Part shown: positions 8,206 through 19,242 of the stretch, in pieces | How positions within the stretch are numbered: the stretch's first letter is position 1 | Layout of the letters: each line of letters begins with the position of its first letter | Assembly: GCF_003025615.1 (NCBI RefSeq) | Contig: NZ_PYMJ01000008.1 | Span: 62,001 to 126,000 of the forward strand | Reading direction: 5' to 3' | Source: Photobacterium frigidiphilum | GTDB taxonomy: Bacteria > Pseudomonadota > Gammaproteobacteria > Enterobacterales > Vibrionaceae | Length of the DNA: 64,000 nt | Translations under genes and position numbers: made by a program | Notes under the pieces: model-generated | Told to the model about the DNA's origin: nothing | The model's input: the letters and a program-made list of their open reading frames with translations, nothing else | Databases searched by the model: none

Positions 8206-10281
8206 CTATTGCAATTTAAACTTACTGACCAGAGTGTTCAGTTGGGTGTTGGCAGCTGCCAAGCTTTGAGTACTGTCTACCGTAGCTTGTCCGTTTTGGG
8301 TCAACTCCTGAACCATCTCGCGGATGTTATTCATATTACGGCTTACTTCTTCGGTTACCGAACTCTGCTCCTCAGAAGCGGTTGCAATTTGGGTGCTGAG
8401 ATCATTGATTTCGACAATGGATCCGGTTACCGCATCCAGGCTGTTTGATACCCGCTCAGCATTTTCAGCTGTACGTTCGCAGCTTGTTTTCGTCACTTCC
8501 ATTGCAGCTACCGCACTAGAGGCATCCTGACGCAATGTCGTTAAGATCTCATTGATTTCTGCGGTGCTAGACTGGGTACGCGCAGCAAGCGATCGTACTT
8601 CATCGGCAACCACCGCGAAGCCTCGTCCTTGCTCTCCGGCGCGTGCTGCTTCGATGGCGGCATTGAGCGCCAGCAAGTTAGTCTGATCGGCAATTTCACC
8701 AATCACACCTAGCACACTGACAATCTGCTGAGTATTCTCGTTCATGGTATTAATGCTCGATGATGCCGTACCCACTTCATCCACCAGAACAATCATACTG
8801 CCAGACGCCTCAAGCACATCGTCTTTTGCCAACAGCGCATCATCATTGGCTTTTTGGGTGTTAGCGGCTGTCTCGGTAGCATTCTGTGCGACGGTTTCAG
8901 CCGTTGCGCTCATTTCAGTAATAGCCGCGACGACTTGATCCGTCTCTGACGCGTGCTGGATTAACGCCTGATTATTTTGCTCTGACTGCACATCAAGCTG
9001 CTTGATACCATCAGTAATATGAGCAGAGGCTTGCGATATTTCCAGGATCATGGACTGCAGATAAATAATGAAGTTGTTTACCGAATTGCCAATATCACCC
9101 AACTCATCATGTGACGTAATATCAATCCGCGAGGTTAAATCGGCTTCGCCGGTCGATAAAGTGTCAATGCGCTCTTTGAGCATTACTAAGCCTTTAACAA
9201 TCTTATTGATCGACCAGGCCGCGACCAGCAGAGCAATCACCAGCAGTGCAGCGGCAATTGCAATGCTCATATTCACTTTGTCTTCAAAAATTTCTGCCGT
9301 AGCGTTAGTCAGCTCATCTTGAATATTAGTGACATCGCTTTCATAAGTGCCGGTGGCAATGGTCCAGCCCCACTCCGGGAAAATATTTCGAGCATAGACA
9401 AATTTGTTTTCTGTCTGTTTGGTGGCCGGGTTTTCGAAAGCGATTTTAACAAAAGCTTCGGATTGGCCTTTGATGCTGTTGGCAATTTTTAATGTTGTTG
9501 CCGGAATGACAGTACCGATAACTTCTGCCTTTGGGTGAGCCAGGATCTTGCCGTTCTTATCTTGTACCCAAAAGTAGCCATTTTGGCCGTATTTAGATGA
9601 ACTGATGGTCTTAAGGGCCGCCTCAAGTTCATCTTGCCTTAGGGTACTGATGTACTCACCCGTTGCAATAACCAGATTCAACGGTTCGAAGTAAACCGAT
9701 GCCGTCAGCTTTTCTTCGTCTTTTTTAGTTCTCGGGTTTAAAAAATGATAACTGGTAAACCCAATTCCATTGGCTTTAGCTGCACTGACAATATTTCTCG
9801 CATAATATTTGCCATTGGTGTCTTTTTTATCATAAGCACTGGTGCCGATAATACTTTCGTTGGCGCCGTTAGCCTTGTTAATAACCGTTGCGGCATCATA
9901 CGCAAAGATATAACGGCCACCGCCCCACCGATATTGGTTAATAAAAGCGTTAATACTGGTTTCTGCATCGACAGCGGAAGCACTGTTGTTATAAATACTT
10001 TCAATTGTGTCTCTAAACGTCGCGATATCAGTCGCCAACTCTGCCTTGATATTTTCTTGCTTCGAATTCTCATAATAATAAGAAATTGAGCGGGTAACGG
10101 TATCGACCTGCCCCTTTAAGTTATCATTCAACAACTTAGCTACCTTCACACTGACATTGCTACTTTCTGCCTCAAGAACCGAATTTTCCGTATTAATAAG
10201 ACTTGTGATAAAAAAACCACTCATGGTAAGCAATGGAACGCATAGCAATGCGGCCAGCTTGGCTTTTATTGTTATATTCAT
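8206..10281 (-). CDS. Methyl-accepting chemotaxis protein with double-Cache sensor
   Basis: Transmembrane chemoreceptor of 691 aa. Order: helix 1 near residues 8-27, a large periplasmic Cache-type sensor to about residue 335 (with IFAYDA and [16 protein letters not shown], typical of cache folds), helix 2 near 337-355, a HAMP domain ([20 protein letters not shown]), and a cytoplasmic signalling rod with the conserved hairpin tip ([18 protein letters not shown]). It should pass ligand information to CheA/CheW. There is no C-terminal CheR/CheB pentapeptide. Its sensor half is nearly the same protein sequence as those of the two histidine kinases at 11434 and 14607, so all three probably see the same or related ligands. 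Adjacent upstream is an AphA-like regulator on the same strand. A hairpin terminator follows. Confidence 0.93.
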   Translation of the reverse strand: MNITIKAKLAALLCVPLLTMSGFFITSLINTENSVLEAESSNVSVKVAKLLNDNLKGQVDTVTRSISYYYENSKQENIKAELATDIATFRDTIESIYNNSASAVDAETSINAFINQYRWGGGRYIFAYDAATVINKANGANESIIGTSAYDKKDTNGKYYARNIVSAAKANGIGFTSYHFLNPRTKKDEEKLTASVYFEPLNLVIATGEYISTLRQDELEAALKTISSSKYGQNGYFWVQDKNGKILAHPKAEVIGTVIPATTLKIANSIKGQSEAFVKIAFENPATKQTENKFVYARNIFPEWGWTIATGTYESDVTNIQDELTNATAEIFEDKVNMSIAIAAALLVIALLVAAWSINKIVKGLVMLKERIDTLSTGEADLTSRIDITSHDELGDIGNSVNNFIIYLQSMILEISQASAHITDGIKQLDVQSEQNNQALIQHASETDQVVAAITEMSATAETVAQNATETAANTQKANDDALLAKDDVLEASGSMIVLVDEVGTASSSINTMNENTQQIVSVLGVIGEIADQTNLLALNAAIEAARAGEQGRGFAVVADEVRSLAARTQSSTAEINEILTTLRQDASSAVAAMEVTKTSCERTAENAERVSNSLDAVTGSIVEINDLSTQIATASEEQSSVTEEVSRNMNNIREMVQELTQNGQATVDSTQSLAAANTQLNTLVSKFKLQ

Positions 10282-10467
10282 GGGGCTGAACCTTTTGTTC
10301 TACACACAACATTTGAAAAAATATTATTTTTAGATTTAAATTACGTCGCTAAAGAGAATATATTCATGACGGTTGTCGAACTACATTTTTATTATTCAAC
10401 ATATTATCAACAACCTTTTAAACACTCGTGCTATAAGAAGCAACCAAGCACATCCACTTCCGGCAAT

Positions 10468-11049
10468 CTATCCACAAAGACGAACTTCTCCCGCGCAGCT
10501 GCTTTTCGAACTTTCGATTGCTTTAAGTTCAATGAGGACTTCTTCTGCCCAGTTAATCCACGCCTGGCGGTTATGCATGCCGCGGCGCAGGGTCAGGCGG
10601 TCAAGACGAAACTGGCGATCCATCTCTTTGTAATTCGCGAAGTGGATTTTTTCCAGTTCATCATAGTTGTTCATTAGCGAATGAGACTCTTGAATGAGTG
10701 CCTCAAGCTGTTCTTGCAATGGTTCTGAATTATGAACGCCACAAACCAGTAGTTTGGCCAAGAACTCATCGCGGATCTTTGGATTGCGAGCAGGTTCCTG
10801 GAACCATTCAAACAGAGCCTGTCGTCCGAGCTCGGTAATGGAGTAGACCTTACGATCCGGTTTGCCATTTTGCGGTTCAAGTCGGGAGGTCGCCAAGTTG
10901 TTGTCGGCCATTTTATTCAATTCGCGATACACCTGTTGGTGGCTCGCTTTCCAGAAATAACCGATGCTGCGCGAGAATTCTTTGGTGATATCGTAACCAG
11001 TTGCGTCGCGATTGCTCAGCACAGTTAGAATTACATTTGGTAGTGACAT
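10468..11049 (-). CDS. AphA-like PadR family transcriptional regulator
   Basis: 193-residue PadR-family regulator. The N-terminus MSLPNVILTVLSNRDATGYD and the segments IGYFWKASHQQVYREL and GKPDRKVYSIT closely match Vibrio AphA, the low-cell-density quorum-sensing and virulence regulator, as I remember its sequence. The winged helix is residues 1-90 and the C-terminal coiled-coil dimerisation region follows (LDRLTLRRGMHNRQAWINWAEE). The tail after about residue 180 (SSKSSCAGEVRLCG) is longer than in AphA. Known aphA genes sit on the main chromosome in a different context, so this is likely a paralogue. It lies between a chemoreceptor and two kinases, which suggests control of that module (inference). 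The divergent or upstream DNA of about 380 bp should hold its promoter. Confidence 0.8.
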   Translation of the reverse strand: MSLPNVILTVLSNRDATGYDITKEFSRSIGYFWKASHQQVYRELNKMADNNLATSRLEPQNGKPDRKVYSITELGRQALFEWFQEPARNPKIRDEFLAKLLVCGVHNSEPLQEQLEALIQESHSLMNNYDELEKIHFANYKEMDRQFRLDRLTLRRGMHNRQAWINWAEEVLIELKAIESSKSSCAGEVRLCG

Positions 11050-11376
11050 ATCTTCTATCCTTCTAAAAATACAACAGAAGTACTTCTTGTCTCAGAAGTT
11101 CCTTTCAGCTTATGCAACAACTTACATGCAATCAGTTGATATTCAAATCATGCATTTTTTTTGAGAACAAGTATTAAAGAAATGCGTAAAAATATGAACA
11201 GATTGCCTTTCCCCGCTATTGCGCGTCGGCTTTGCTGCCTAAATATCAGTAACTTAGTTATGAATCAGTTCGTTTTGTCGAGGCGTAAGAGATGTTTGAT
11301 TATGAGAGGTGTCTTAATCATACGGAAAAATCAGGACAAGTTAACGGTAAGTGCAGTATGCAAAAAAGAGGCAATA
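11050..11376. other. Non-coding stretch upstream of the AphA-like gene
   Basis: About 330 bases between the regulator start and the kinase terminator. An open frame on the plus strand overlaps the terminator and the kinase end and has no convincing start, so it is not called. The part next to 11050 should contain the regulator's promoter; no operator could be identified. Confidence 0.4.
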
Positions 11377-11430
11377 AAACAAGGGCATGCCATTAAGCAG
11401 CAGAATACTTTGGCATTCACCCTTGTTTTT
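11377..11430 (-). terminator. Terminator of the histidine kinase operon
   Basis: AAAACAAGGG pairs with CCCTTGTTTT, and an inner TGGCAT pairs with ATGCCA, forming a long hairpin just past the stop of the kinase. On the minus strand it is followed by a T-rich stretch. Confidence 0.8.
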
Positions 11431-11433
11431 TCG

Positions 11434-14400
11434 TTAATATTCTTCTTTAAGCCGGTCGATAGAAATAACATAGATAGCAAGTAAATTCGCTGACAATGTC
11501 TTTAACTCCAACTCATCTGCCCCTTGCTTACAAGCTATTTCCAGTTCCTCACAGGCTTTACTCAGGGCAATTAGGCCAATGGCTCCGGCGGAGCTTTTAA
11601 GGCTGTGAACTGGCAGCTCAAGGGCTTTTGCAGATCTCTGAATGTTAATTTCGTTGCTCAGAGTGGCCGAACGTTCGTAAAACATAGCCACCATATCCTG
11701 CACTAGTCCATCTCCGAGGATCTGCCGATCGTTCTCCAGCACCGAGTGGTCAAAAAGAGTGACGGCAGGTTCCTTACCCACGTCATCGACCGTATCAAAC
11801 TTGCTGGGTTGGCCGTTATAGACATTAGCGATAACAGTCTGCATCTGCTTAAACTGTACTGGTTTACCTAAGAAACCATCGAGGCCGGCCTCAAGATATG
11901 ATTCAATTTCTTGCCGGAAAACATGGGCAGAGAAGGCGATAGTTGGTATATGGCGATTCGCTTTCTCTCTCAATTTACCTGTCAGCGTAACACCGTCAGT
12001 ATCCGGTAGATTAATATCCATTAAGATGATGTCGACATCATGATCCTCTATCGCACGTTGTGCCATTTCTCCTGTCATGGCTACAACAACCTTGTGACCA
12101 AGCTTGTCCAGGAATCCTTTAGCGACCAGGACATTCGTTTCATTATCTTCTACCAGCAAAATATTCAATGGCGGGACAGTAAGGGAAACAGGCTCGTCTG
12201 TGCAAATTGGAGCGCACTCCTCGGCAGCACTCAACGGCAGAGTAAGAATAAACCGGCTACCGATATCCGGCTCACTGCACACCGTTAACTCCCCGCCAAG
12301 CATCTCAGCGAACCGCTTGCTGATAGGCAAACCTAATCCGGTACCACGTTCTGATCGAGTCGCCTGTTCAAATGGCTCAAAGATAGCAGCCTGCTTTTCT
12401 TCAGGAATACCTTTGCCAGTATCTACCACCTCAAACATGAGCAAAAATCGTTCTTCCGCCAGTTGCTCCTTAATCAACACACGGATTATAACGCTTCCCT
12501 GTTTCGTAAATTTAATGGCGTTACCCACTAAATTGGTGAGAATTTGGATGATCTTGTTGGCGTCACCATGCAAAAAAATTGGGACATCGCTTGCAACTGC
12601 ATAGGTTAGTGTGATGTTCTTTTCTTTGGCTCTGGCTTTAAGCATATTGACAACATTGCCCACAATCGAATCGGTGCGGAAATTGGTTTCATTAATATCG
12701 AAACACCCGGCTTCGATTTTAGAATAATCCAGGACATTATTGAGTACCCCCATCAGAATTTCGCCTGATGAAATGATGGTTTTAGTGTAGTGTTTTTGTG
12801 CGTTGTCTAAGGCTGTATCATCAAGGAGGTGTAGCGTCCCCATTATCCCGTTCATCGGGGTGCGGATCTCATGGCTCATGTGGGCAAGGAAAGACGATTT
12901 GGCTTTGTTAGCCTGTTCCGCTTGTTCTCGCGCTTTTGCATGCTTGCCGACTTCACTGTTTAGTGCGTTATTGGCCTCGGTAAGCTGCGTAGTACGTTCA
13001 TCTACCAGTTTTTGCAGTTCATTCTGGTGCTCTCGCAGGGCTACCGCATTTTTTTTAAATACCGATATTGCATCCGCGAGATGACCTATCTCGTCACTCT
13101 CCCCCTGCGGAATATCGACAGAAAGATCACCGGCCGCCAGTTTTCTTATTACCGCTGTCATACTGCCAGGAGCCTCAGGCACATCATTTTTTAACAACAG
13201 TGCTTGGTCATTGGCTTTGTGGGTGTTTGCGGTCGTCTCGGAGGCGTGCTTGATACCGTCAGTGATATGAGCAGAGGCTTGCGAAATTTCCAGAGTCATG
13301 GATTGCAGATAAATAATGAAGTTGTTTACCGACTTGCCAATATCGCCCAACTCATCATGTGACGTGATATCAATCCGTGAGGTTAAGTCGGCTTCGCCGG
13401 TCGATAAAATATCAATGCGCTCTTTGAGGATCACTAAGCCTCTAACAATCTTATTGATCGACCAGGTTGCGACCAGCAGAGCAATAATCAGCAGTACAGC
13501 GGCAGTAGCAATGTTCATGTACACTTTGTCATTAAAAATTTCTGCCGTAGCGCGAGTCAGCCCATCTTGAATGCTAGTGATGTCGCTCTCATAAGTGCCG
13601 GTAGCAATCGTCCAGCCCCATTCAGGAAAAATATTCCTGGCATAGGCAATTTTGTTCTCTGTTTGTTTGGTGGTCGGATTTTCGTAAGCAATTTTAACAA
13701 AGGCTTCGGATTGGCCTTTTATTCTGTCGGCAATTCTTGATGTTGTTGACGGAATGACAGTACCGATAATGTCGGCCTTGGGATGAGCCAGGATCTTACC
13801 GTTCTTGTCCTGTACCCAAAAGTAGCCATTTTGGCCGTATTTAGATGAACTGATGGTATGAAGAGCTGCCTCTAGTTCATCTCGCTTTAATGTACTGATG
13901 TATTCACCCGTTGCAACAATCAGGTTTAACGGTTCGAAGTAAAACGATGCCGTCAGTTTTTCTTCGACTTTTTGGGTTACCGGGTTTAAGAAGTGATAAC
14001 TGGTAAAGCCAATCGCATTGGCTTTGGTTGCACTGACAATATTTTGTGCGTAATAGTTGCCATTGGTGTCTTTTTTGTCATAAGCGCTGGTGCCGATAAT
14101 GCTGGTGTTGGCTCCGTTAGCCTTGTTCACTATTGAGGCGGCATCATAGGCAAAGATATACCGGCCATTGTCCCAGCGGTATTCATTGATAAAAGCGTGA
14201 ATGCTGGTTTCGGCATCGGCCGCAGAGTCACTGTTGTTATAAATATTGTCTATGGCATCTCTAAACGTAGTGATATCAGTCGCTAATTCTGCCTTGATAT
14301 TTTCTAGCTTCGAATTCTCATAATAATAGGAAAGGGAGCGGGCAACGGTATCGACCTGGCCCTTTAAATTATCATTCAATAACTTAGCAACCTTAACACT

Positions 14401-14529
14401 CACATTGCTTTGTTCCGCCTCAAGAACAGATTTTTCCGTATTCATAAGGCTTGTGATAAAAAAACCACTCATTGTTAGCAATGAAGCGCACATAATGAAT
14501 GAAAGCTTGGCTCTTATTGTTAAACTCAT
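11434..14529 (-). CDS. Hybrid sensor histidine kinase, chemoreceptor/TorS-type chimera (copy 1)
   Basis: 1031-aa membrane hybrid kinase. Residues 1 to about 430 (helix 1, double Cache sensor, helix 2, HAMP) match the neighbouring chemoreceptor at 8206. A linker follows with scraps of the chemoreceptor rod ([23 protein letters not shown]). Then come a second HAMP-like segment ([20 protein letters not shown]), a coiled coil, HisKA with the phospho-acceptor in [16 protein letters not shown], a HATPase ([22 protein letters not shown]), a receiver (IILMDINLP, phospho-Asp) and a C-terminal Hpt ([12 protein letters not shown]). The C-terminal half resembles TorS. It is 205 bp downstream of copy 2 (stop to start about 77 bp) on the same strand and probably part of the operon starting with the TorR-like regulator. 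Confidence 0.92.
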   Translation of the reverse strand: MSLTIRAKLSFIMCASLLTMSGFFITSLMNTEKSVLEAEQSNVSVKVAKLLNDNLKGQVDTVARSLSYYYENSKLENIKAELATDITTFRDAIDNIYNNSDSAADAETSIHAFINEYRWDNGRYIFAYDAASIVNKANGANTSIIGTSAYDKKDTNGNYYAQNIVSATKANAIGFTSYHFLNPVTQKVEEKLTASFYFEPLNLIVATGEYISTLKRDELEAALHTISSSKYGQNGYFWVQDKNGKILAHPKADIIGTVIPSTTSRIADRIKGQSEAFVKIAYENPTTKQTENKIAYARNIFPEWGWTIATGTYESDITSIQDGLTRATAEIFNDKVYMNIATAAVLLIIALLVATWSINKIVRGLVILKERIDILSTGEADLTSRIDITSHDELGDIGKSVNNFIIYLQSMTLEISQASAHITDGIKHASETTANTHKANDQALLLKNDVPEAPGSMTAVIRKLAAGDLSVDIPQGESDEIGHLADAISVFKKNAVALREHQNELQKLVDERTTQLTEANNALNSEVGKHAKAREQAEQANKAKSSFLAHMSHEIRTPMNGIMGTLHLLDDTALDNAQKHYTKTIISSGEILMGVLNNVLDYSKIEAGCFDINETNFRTDSIVGNVVNMLKARAKEKNITLTYAVASDVPIFLHGDANKIIQILTNLVGNAIKFTKQGSVIIRVLIKEQLAEERFLLMFEVVDTGKGIPEEKQAAIFEPFEQATRSERGTGLGLPISKRFAEMLGGELTVCSEPDIGSRFILTLPLSAAEECAPICTDEPVSLTVPPLNILLVEDNETNVLVAKGFLDKLGHKVVVAMTGEMAQRAIEDHDVDIILMDINLPDTDGVTLTGKLREKANRHIPTIAFSAHVFRQEIESYLEAGLDGFLGKPVQFKQMQTVIANVYNGQPSKFDTVDDVGKEPAVTLFDHSVLENDRQILGDGLVQDMVAMFYERSATLSNEINIQRSAKALELPVHSLKSSAGAIGLIALSKACEELEIACKQGADELELKTLSANLLAIYVISIDRLKEEY

Positions 14530-14606
14530 GTAGCTAAACCTTCGGTTGTACTCATGTCATTTGAAATACGTTGTTCTTATGAGGCTTATCAGAAACCCAT
14601 TATGAG

Positions 14607-17600
14607 TTAACTGAATGCTCGGCGTTCTATCTTGTTTTTTACCTGAAATTCTTCTTTCAGTCTGTCGATAGAAGGAGCATAGATTGCAAGTAAATCCGCT
14701 GACAATGTATTTAATTCCAGTTCATCAGCACCCTGCTTACAAGCTATTTCCAGTTCCTCACAGGCTTTACTCAGGGCGATTAGGCCAATTGCTCCAGCGG
14801 AGCTTTTAAGGCTGTGGACTGGCAACTCAAGGGCTTTTGCTGAGCTCTCTGTTTTTATTTCTTTGATCAGGGTGGCCGAGCGTTTGTAAAACAGATCCAC
14901 CATCTCGTGTACCAGCCCATCTCCGAGGATCTGTCTGTCCTCCTCCAAAACCGAGTGGTCAAAAAGAGTGACGGCAAGTTCCTTACCCACGTCCCCGACC
15001 GTATCGAACTTGCTGGATTGGCCGTTATAGATATTAGCGATGACAGTCTGCATCTGCTTAAACTGTACCGGTTTACCTAAGAAACCATCGAGGCCGGCCT
15101 CAAGATACGATTCAATTTCTTGCCGGAAAACATGAGCAGAGAAGGCGATAGTGGGTATATAGCGATTTGCTTTCTCTCTCAATCTACCCGTCAGCGTAAC
15201 ACCGTCAGTATCCGGTAGATTAATATCCATTAAGATGATATCGACATCATGATCCTCTATCGCGCGTTGTGCCATTTCTCCTGACATGGCTACAACAACC
15301 TTGTGACCAAGCTTGTCCAGGAATCCTTTAGCGATCAGGACATTCGTTTCATTATCTTCTACCAGCAAAATATTCAATGGCGGGACAGTAAGGGAAACAG
15401 GCTCGTCTGTGGAAATTGGATCGCACTCCTCGGCTGCACTCAACGGCAGTGTGAGAATAAACCGGCTACCGATATCCGGTTCACTGTACACCGTTAACTC
15501 CCCGCCAAGCATCTCAGCGAATCGCTTGCTGATAGGCAAACCTAATCCGGTACCGCGTTCTGATTGAGTTGCCTGTTCAAAAGGTTCAAAGATAACCGTC
15601 TGTTTTTCCTCATGAATACCTTCACCAGTATCTAGCACCTCAAACATGAGCAAAAATCGTTCTTCCGCCAGTTGCTCCTTGATCAACACACGGATTATAA
15701 CGCTTCCCATATTGGTAAATTTAATGGCGTTACCCACTAAATTGGTGAGAATTTGGATGATCTTGTTGGCGTCACCATGCAAGCAAATTGGGACATCGCT
15801 TGCGACTGCATAGGTTAGTTTGATGTTCTTTTCTTTGGCTCTGGCTTTAAGCATATTGACAACATTACCCACCATCGTGTTGGTGTGGAAGTTGGTTTCA
15901 TTAATATCGAAATATCCGGCTTCGATTTTAGAATAATCCAGAACATTATTGAGTACCCCCATCAGAATTTCACCTGATGAAAGGATGGTTTTAGTGTAGT
16001 GTTTTTGTGCGTTGTCTAAGGCTGTATCATCAAGGAGGTGTAGCGTCCCCATTATTCCGTTCATCGGGGTGCGGATTTCATGGCTCATATGGGCAAGGAA
16101 AGTCGATTTAGCTTTGTTGGCCTGTTCCGCTTGTTCTCGTGCTTTTGCATGCTTGGCAACTTCACTATTTAGTGCATTATTGGCCTCTGTAAGCTGTGTA
16201 GTACGTTCATCTACCAGTTTTTGCAGTTCATTCTGGTGCTCTCGCAGGGCTACCGCATTTTTTTTAAATACCGATATTGCATCCGCGAGGTGGCCTATCT
16301 CGTCACTCTCCCCCTGCGGAATATCGACGGAGAGATCACCCGCCGCCAGTTTTCTTATTACGGCTGTCATACTGCCAGGTGCCTCAAGCACATCATCTTT
16401 TACCAATAGTTGGTCATTGGCTTTTTGGGGATTTACGACCGTCTCAGAGGCGTGCTTGATACCGTCAGTAATATCTGCAGAGGCTTGCGAAATTTCCAGG
16501 GTCATGGATTGCAGATAAATAATGAAGTTGTTTACCGACTTGCCAATATCGCCCAACTCATCATGTGAAGTGATATCAATCCGTGAGGTTAAGTCTGCTT
16601 CACCTGTCGATAAGGTATCAATGCGTTCTTTGAGGATCACTAAGCCTCTAACAATCTTATTAATCGACCATGTTGCGACCAGCAGAGCAATAATCAGCAG
16701 TACAGCGGCAGTAGTAATGTTCATGTACACTTTATCATTAAAAATTTCTGCCGTAGCGCGAGTCAGCCCATCTTGAATGCTAGTGATGTCGCTATCATAC
16801 GTCCCCGTTGCTATGGTCCATCCCCATTCAGGGAAAATATTCCTGGCATAGACAAATTTGTTTTCTGCTAGTTTGGTGGTCGGATTTTTGTGAAATGTTT
16901 TAACAAAAGCTTCGGGTCGACCTTTTATACTGTTCGCGACTTTTTGGGTCGTTGAAGAAATGATAGTGCCAACAATAGACGAATTGGGATGAGCTAGGAT
17001 CATGCCATTCTCGTCCTGTACCCAAAAATAGCCATTTTGGCCGTATTTAGATGAACTGATGGTATCAAGAGCCGCCTCAAGTTCATCTTGCTGTAATGTA
17101 CTGATGTACTCGCCCGTCGCTATAACCAAGTCTAAAGGTTTGAAGTAAACCGATGCCGTTAGTTTTTCTTCGACTTTTTGGGTTACCGGGTTTGAGAAGT
17201 GATAACGGCTAAACCCAATAGCATTGGCTTTGGCCGTGCGGATAATATCTCTTGTATAATAGTTACCTTTGCTATCTTTAGCATTGTTTTGCTTGCTTCC
17301 AATATCACTGGCCTTTCTCCCATTAGCCTTGACAACACCCGACGAGGCATCATAGGCGAAGATATATCGGCCACCATCCCAGCGGTATTCATTGATAAAA
17401 GCATAAATGCTGTTTTCTGCATCAACAACAGAATCACTGTTGTTATAAATACTGTCAATGGTGTCTCTAAACGTAGTGATATCAGTCGCTAATTCTGCCT
17501 TGATATTTTCCAGCTTCGAATTCTCATAATAATAGGAAAGGGAGCGGGTAACGGTATCAACCTGACCCTTTAAGTTATCATTCAATAACTTAGCAACCTT

Positions 17601-17735
17601 AACACTCACATTGCTTTGTTCCGCCTCAAGAACAGATTTTTCCGTATTCATAAGGCTTGTGATAAAAAAACCACTCACTGTCAGCAATGAGGCACACATG
17701 ATGAATGAAAGCTTGGCTCTTATTGTTATATTCAC
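14607..17735 (-). CDS. Hybrid sensor histidine kinase, chemoreceptor/TorS-type chimera (copy 2)
   Basis: About 1042-aa paralogue of the kinase at 11434, with the same order: Cache sensor, HAMP, remnant of chemoreceptor rod, second HAMP, HisKA ([13 protein letters not shown]), HATPase, receiver ([10 protein letters not shown]) and Hpt ([11 protein letters not shown]). The frame extends upstream to 17774, overlapping the response regulator, but the GTG at 17735 is chosen: it lies 4 bp after the regulator's TAG and gives [10 protein letters not shown], matching the first residues of the two related proteins. The sensor differs from copy 1 mainly around residues 130-175, where [14 protein letters not shown] replaces [14 protein letters not shown]. 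That is within the likely ligand pocket, so ligand preference may differ. The tight junction to the regulator implies translational coupling. Confidence 0.92.
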   Translation of the reverse strand: MNITIRAKLSFIMCASLLTVSGFFITSLMNTEKSVLEAEQSNVSVKVAKLLNDNLKGQVDTVTRSLSYYYENSKLENIKAELATDITTFRDTIDSIYNNSDSVVDAENSIYAFINEYRWDGGRYIFAYDASSGVVKANGRKASDIGSKQNNAKDSKGNYYTRDIIRTAKANAIGFSRYHFSNPVTQKVEEKLTASVYFKPLDLVIATGEYISTLQQDELEAALDTISSSKYGQNGYFWVQDENGMILAHPNSSIVGTIISSTTQKVANSIKGRPEAFVKTFHKNPTTKLAENKFVYARNIFPEWGWTIATGTYDSDITSIQDGLTRATAEIFNDKVYMNITTAAVLLIIALLVATWSINKIVRGLVILKERIDTLSTGEADLTSRIDITSHDELGDIGKSVNNFIIYLQSMTLEISQASADITDGIKHASETVVNPQKANDQLLVKDDVLEAPGSMTAVIRKLAAGDLSVDIPQGESDEIGHLADAISVFKKNAVALREHQNELQKLVDERTTQLTEANNALNSEVAKHAKAREQAEQANKAKSTFLAHMSHEIRTPMNGIMGTLHLLDDTALDNAQKHYTKTILSSGEILMGVLNNVLDYSKIEAGYFDINETNFHTNTMVGNVVNMLKARAKEKNIKLTYAVASDVPICLHGDANKIIQILTNLVGNAIKFTNMGSVIIRVLIKEQLAEERFLLMFEVLDTGEGIHEEKQTVIFEPFEQATQSERGTGLGLPISKRFAEMLGGELTVYSEPDIGSRFILTLPLSAAEECDPISTDEPVSLTVPPLNILLVEDNETNVLIAKGFLDKLGHKVVVAMSGEMAQRAIEDHDVDIILMDINLPDTDGVTLTGRLREKANRYIPTIAFSAHVFRQEIESYLEAGLDGFLGKPVQFKQMQTVIANIYNGQSSKFDTVGDVGKELAVTLFDHSVLEEDRQILGDGLVHEMVDLFYKRSATLIKEIKTESSAKALELPVHSLKSSAGAIGLIALSKACEELEIACKQGADELELNTLSADLLAIYAPSIDRLKEEFQVKNKIERRAFS

Positions 17736-17739
17736 GGGT

Positions 17740-18471
17740 CTAAGCGACCTCTGGCGCAAAGAGGTAACCTTCACCGTGTACGGTGATAAAAATCTTGGGG
17801 TTTTTGATGCTTTCTTCCATCTTGTTTCTCAGCCGGCGGATCAAAACGTCAATAGTACGATCGCTCGGTGTATCAACCCGATGAGAGATCAGGTTTAGCA
17901 GCCGGTCTCGACCTAACACCCTGCAAGGGTGTGTGATAAAAGCTACCAGCAACTCATATTCCGCCTTGGTTAGCTTTACCATATCGTTACCCTTTGACAG
18001 CTGACGCTGAGCAACATCAAATTCAAAGTCCAGGAACCGGAATGTACTATCATCCTTTTCCAATTGCGACCAGGCAGCCTCTGCCTGTTCTAAAGCGTCA
18101 CGGGTAAGCTGAATGCGCCATAGCAAGTTTTTTGCACGTACCAGCAGCTCTCGCGGTTCTACAGGCTTGGTTACATAATCATCGGCCCCCATTTCAAGGC
18201 CTAAAATCCGGTCGATAGGGTCTGTTCGACCAGTGACCATAATGATAGCGATGTCTGATGTGTTTCTCACATCACGGGTGAGCTGTATTCCGTCTTCTCC
18301 TGGTAAGTTAATATCCAGCAGGATCAAATCAATTTTCTCGCGGTTAAGGATCTCTTTCATCCCAACACCGTTATCAGCCTCGAAAACAGTGTGACCAGCC
18401 TGGGCGAAGTGCCCCTTAATCTTCATCCTAATAATAGGGTCGTCTTCTACAATCAAAATTTTGTAAGTCAT
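17740..18471 (-). CDS. TorR-like response regulator (OmpR family)
   Basis: 243-residue two-component regulator. The receiver domain (residues 1-120) has the acidic pair VEDDP, phospho-Asp in [13 protein letters not shown], Thr in MVTGRTDP and Lys in DYVTKPVEP. The C-terminal winged helix holds [17 protein letters not shown] and [14 protein letters not shown]. Segments such as GADDYVTKP and [10 protein letters not shown] match TorR of Escherichia coli closely, and its kinase partner downstream resembles TorS in its transmitter half. The expected relay is kinase His, receiver Asp, Hpt His, then this Asp. It is the first gene of the regulator-kinase-kinase operon. Whether the signal is trimethylamine N-oxide is doubtful, because the sensor half is a Cache domain shared with a chemoreceptor. 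Confidence 0.9.
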   Translation of the reverse strand: MTYKILIVEDDPIIRMKIKGHFAQAGHTVFEADNGVGMKEILNREKIDLILLDINLPGEDGIQLTRDVRNTSDIAIIMVTGRTDPIDRILGLEMGADDYVTKPVEPRELLVRAKNLLWRIQLTRDALEQAEAAWSQLEKDDSTFRFLDFEFDVAQRQLSKGNDMVKLTKAEYELLVAFITHPCRVLGRDRLLNLISHRVDTPSDRTIDVLIRRLRNKMEESIKNPKIFITVHGEGYLFAPEVA

Positions 18472-18680
18472 CGGTTCTCAGTATGCTGCCATGCTTTGTC
18501 GCTGGATTATCTTCCCAGAATGAATTGCCTTTCGCGTGCCGTACGGCGTATGTTTATTATTATGCTGACACATAATATACCTTTGGCGAATTATTCCTAT
18601 TCCTACACGCTGAATTGAGAGATTGTGACAGTTTTAGGGCGATTTCCGGTGGACTCCGAACCTTCTGTTTATTGCATATC
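18472..18680. promoter_or_regulatory. Upstream region of the TorR-like operon
   Basis: About 210 bases between the regulator start and the right-hand repeat. This is the only place the operon's promoter can lie if it did not come from elsewhere. No clear -35/-10 pair or operator was recognised. Confidence 0.35.
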
Positions 18681-18790
18681 AAATGAAAGGAGCGTGGCTA
18701 TGATTAAAGTGGTCCATAAGCATCTTTTTCACACATCTGTTTAATCCCCTCTAATAATTTATCGAAGAAATACGTGTTTTTTTGCAAACC
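18681..18790. repeat. Right copy of the direct repeat: broken 5' end of the cyclodeaminase gene
   Basis: Matches 7836-7895 and 7964-8013 in the same orientation with very few changes (for example TGATTA for TGATTG). It includes the first 17 codons of the ornithine-cyclodeaminase-like gene on the minus strand, then its upstream DNA with about 68 bases missing. There is no gene body, so it is a truncated duplicate. Confidence 0.8.
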
Positions 18791-18879
18791 AGAGTAATGA
18801 GGGTGATCAGGCTCAATACCAACGAAGGCACTAAAAAATGAGCTCAGGGATAAAGGCGAAGCGGTAAAAAACGGGTATA

Positions 18880-18996
18880 GCAAATGGCGCATTACTTGGC
18901 GTGGCTAGTGGTGCCGTTCTTGGCCTAATTGACGGCGGTATTGTCGAAGGTGTAGCTGTTGGGGCTGGTTATGACGTTTATGACCTACGTAGCTAA
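18880..18996 (+). pseudogene. Remnant encoding a glycine-zipper-like segment
   Basis: A short open frame just after the right repeat reads IANGALLGVASGAVLG, then IVEGVAVGAGYDVYDLRS and a stop. The spaced Gly/Ala pattern is typical of glycine-zipper membrane or lipoprotein segments. A stop lies directly upstream and no start is in place, so it looks like the 3' end of a lost gene. Family assignment is tentative. Confidence 0.35.
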
Positions 18997-19242
18997 TCGT
19001 TATCAATTAATGCGACATGGTTTAGCTACGCGAATAAAACTTCTGAGCTCTCTCGCAAAGTAGTTTTACCGCAAAATGATGCTGCTGTATAAACCTGCCA
19101 TTGATTATTTTTATTCTATATTATCAATAGCTTCTACTAAATGAGACGAGAATCATAAAAAGAATATTCTTTTGATTAAACATCAATACTCAAGGCGTAT
19201 TATGTGCAACCTGTACATATACCAATCAGGAGTATTGTTGTT

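Noticed and set aside
11161..11484. Plus-strand ORF of 107 codons between the AphA-like gene and the kinase
   Set aside because: It overlaps the kinase 3' end and its terminator, has no ribosome site and no family resemblance.
18704..18892. 62-codon minus-strand ORF over the right island repeat
   Set aside because: It runs across the repeat boundary in a frame different from the cyclodeaminase, so it is a by-product of the rearrangement.
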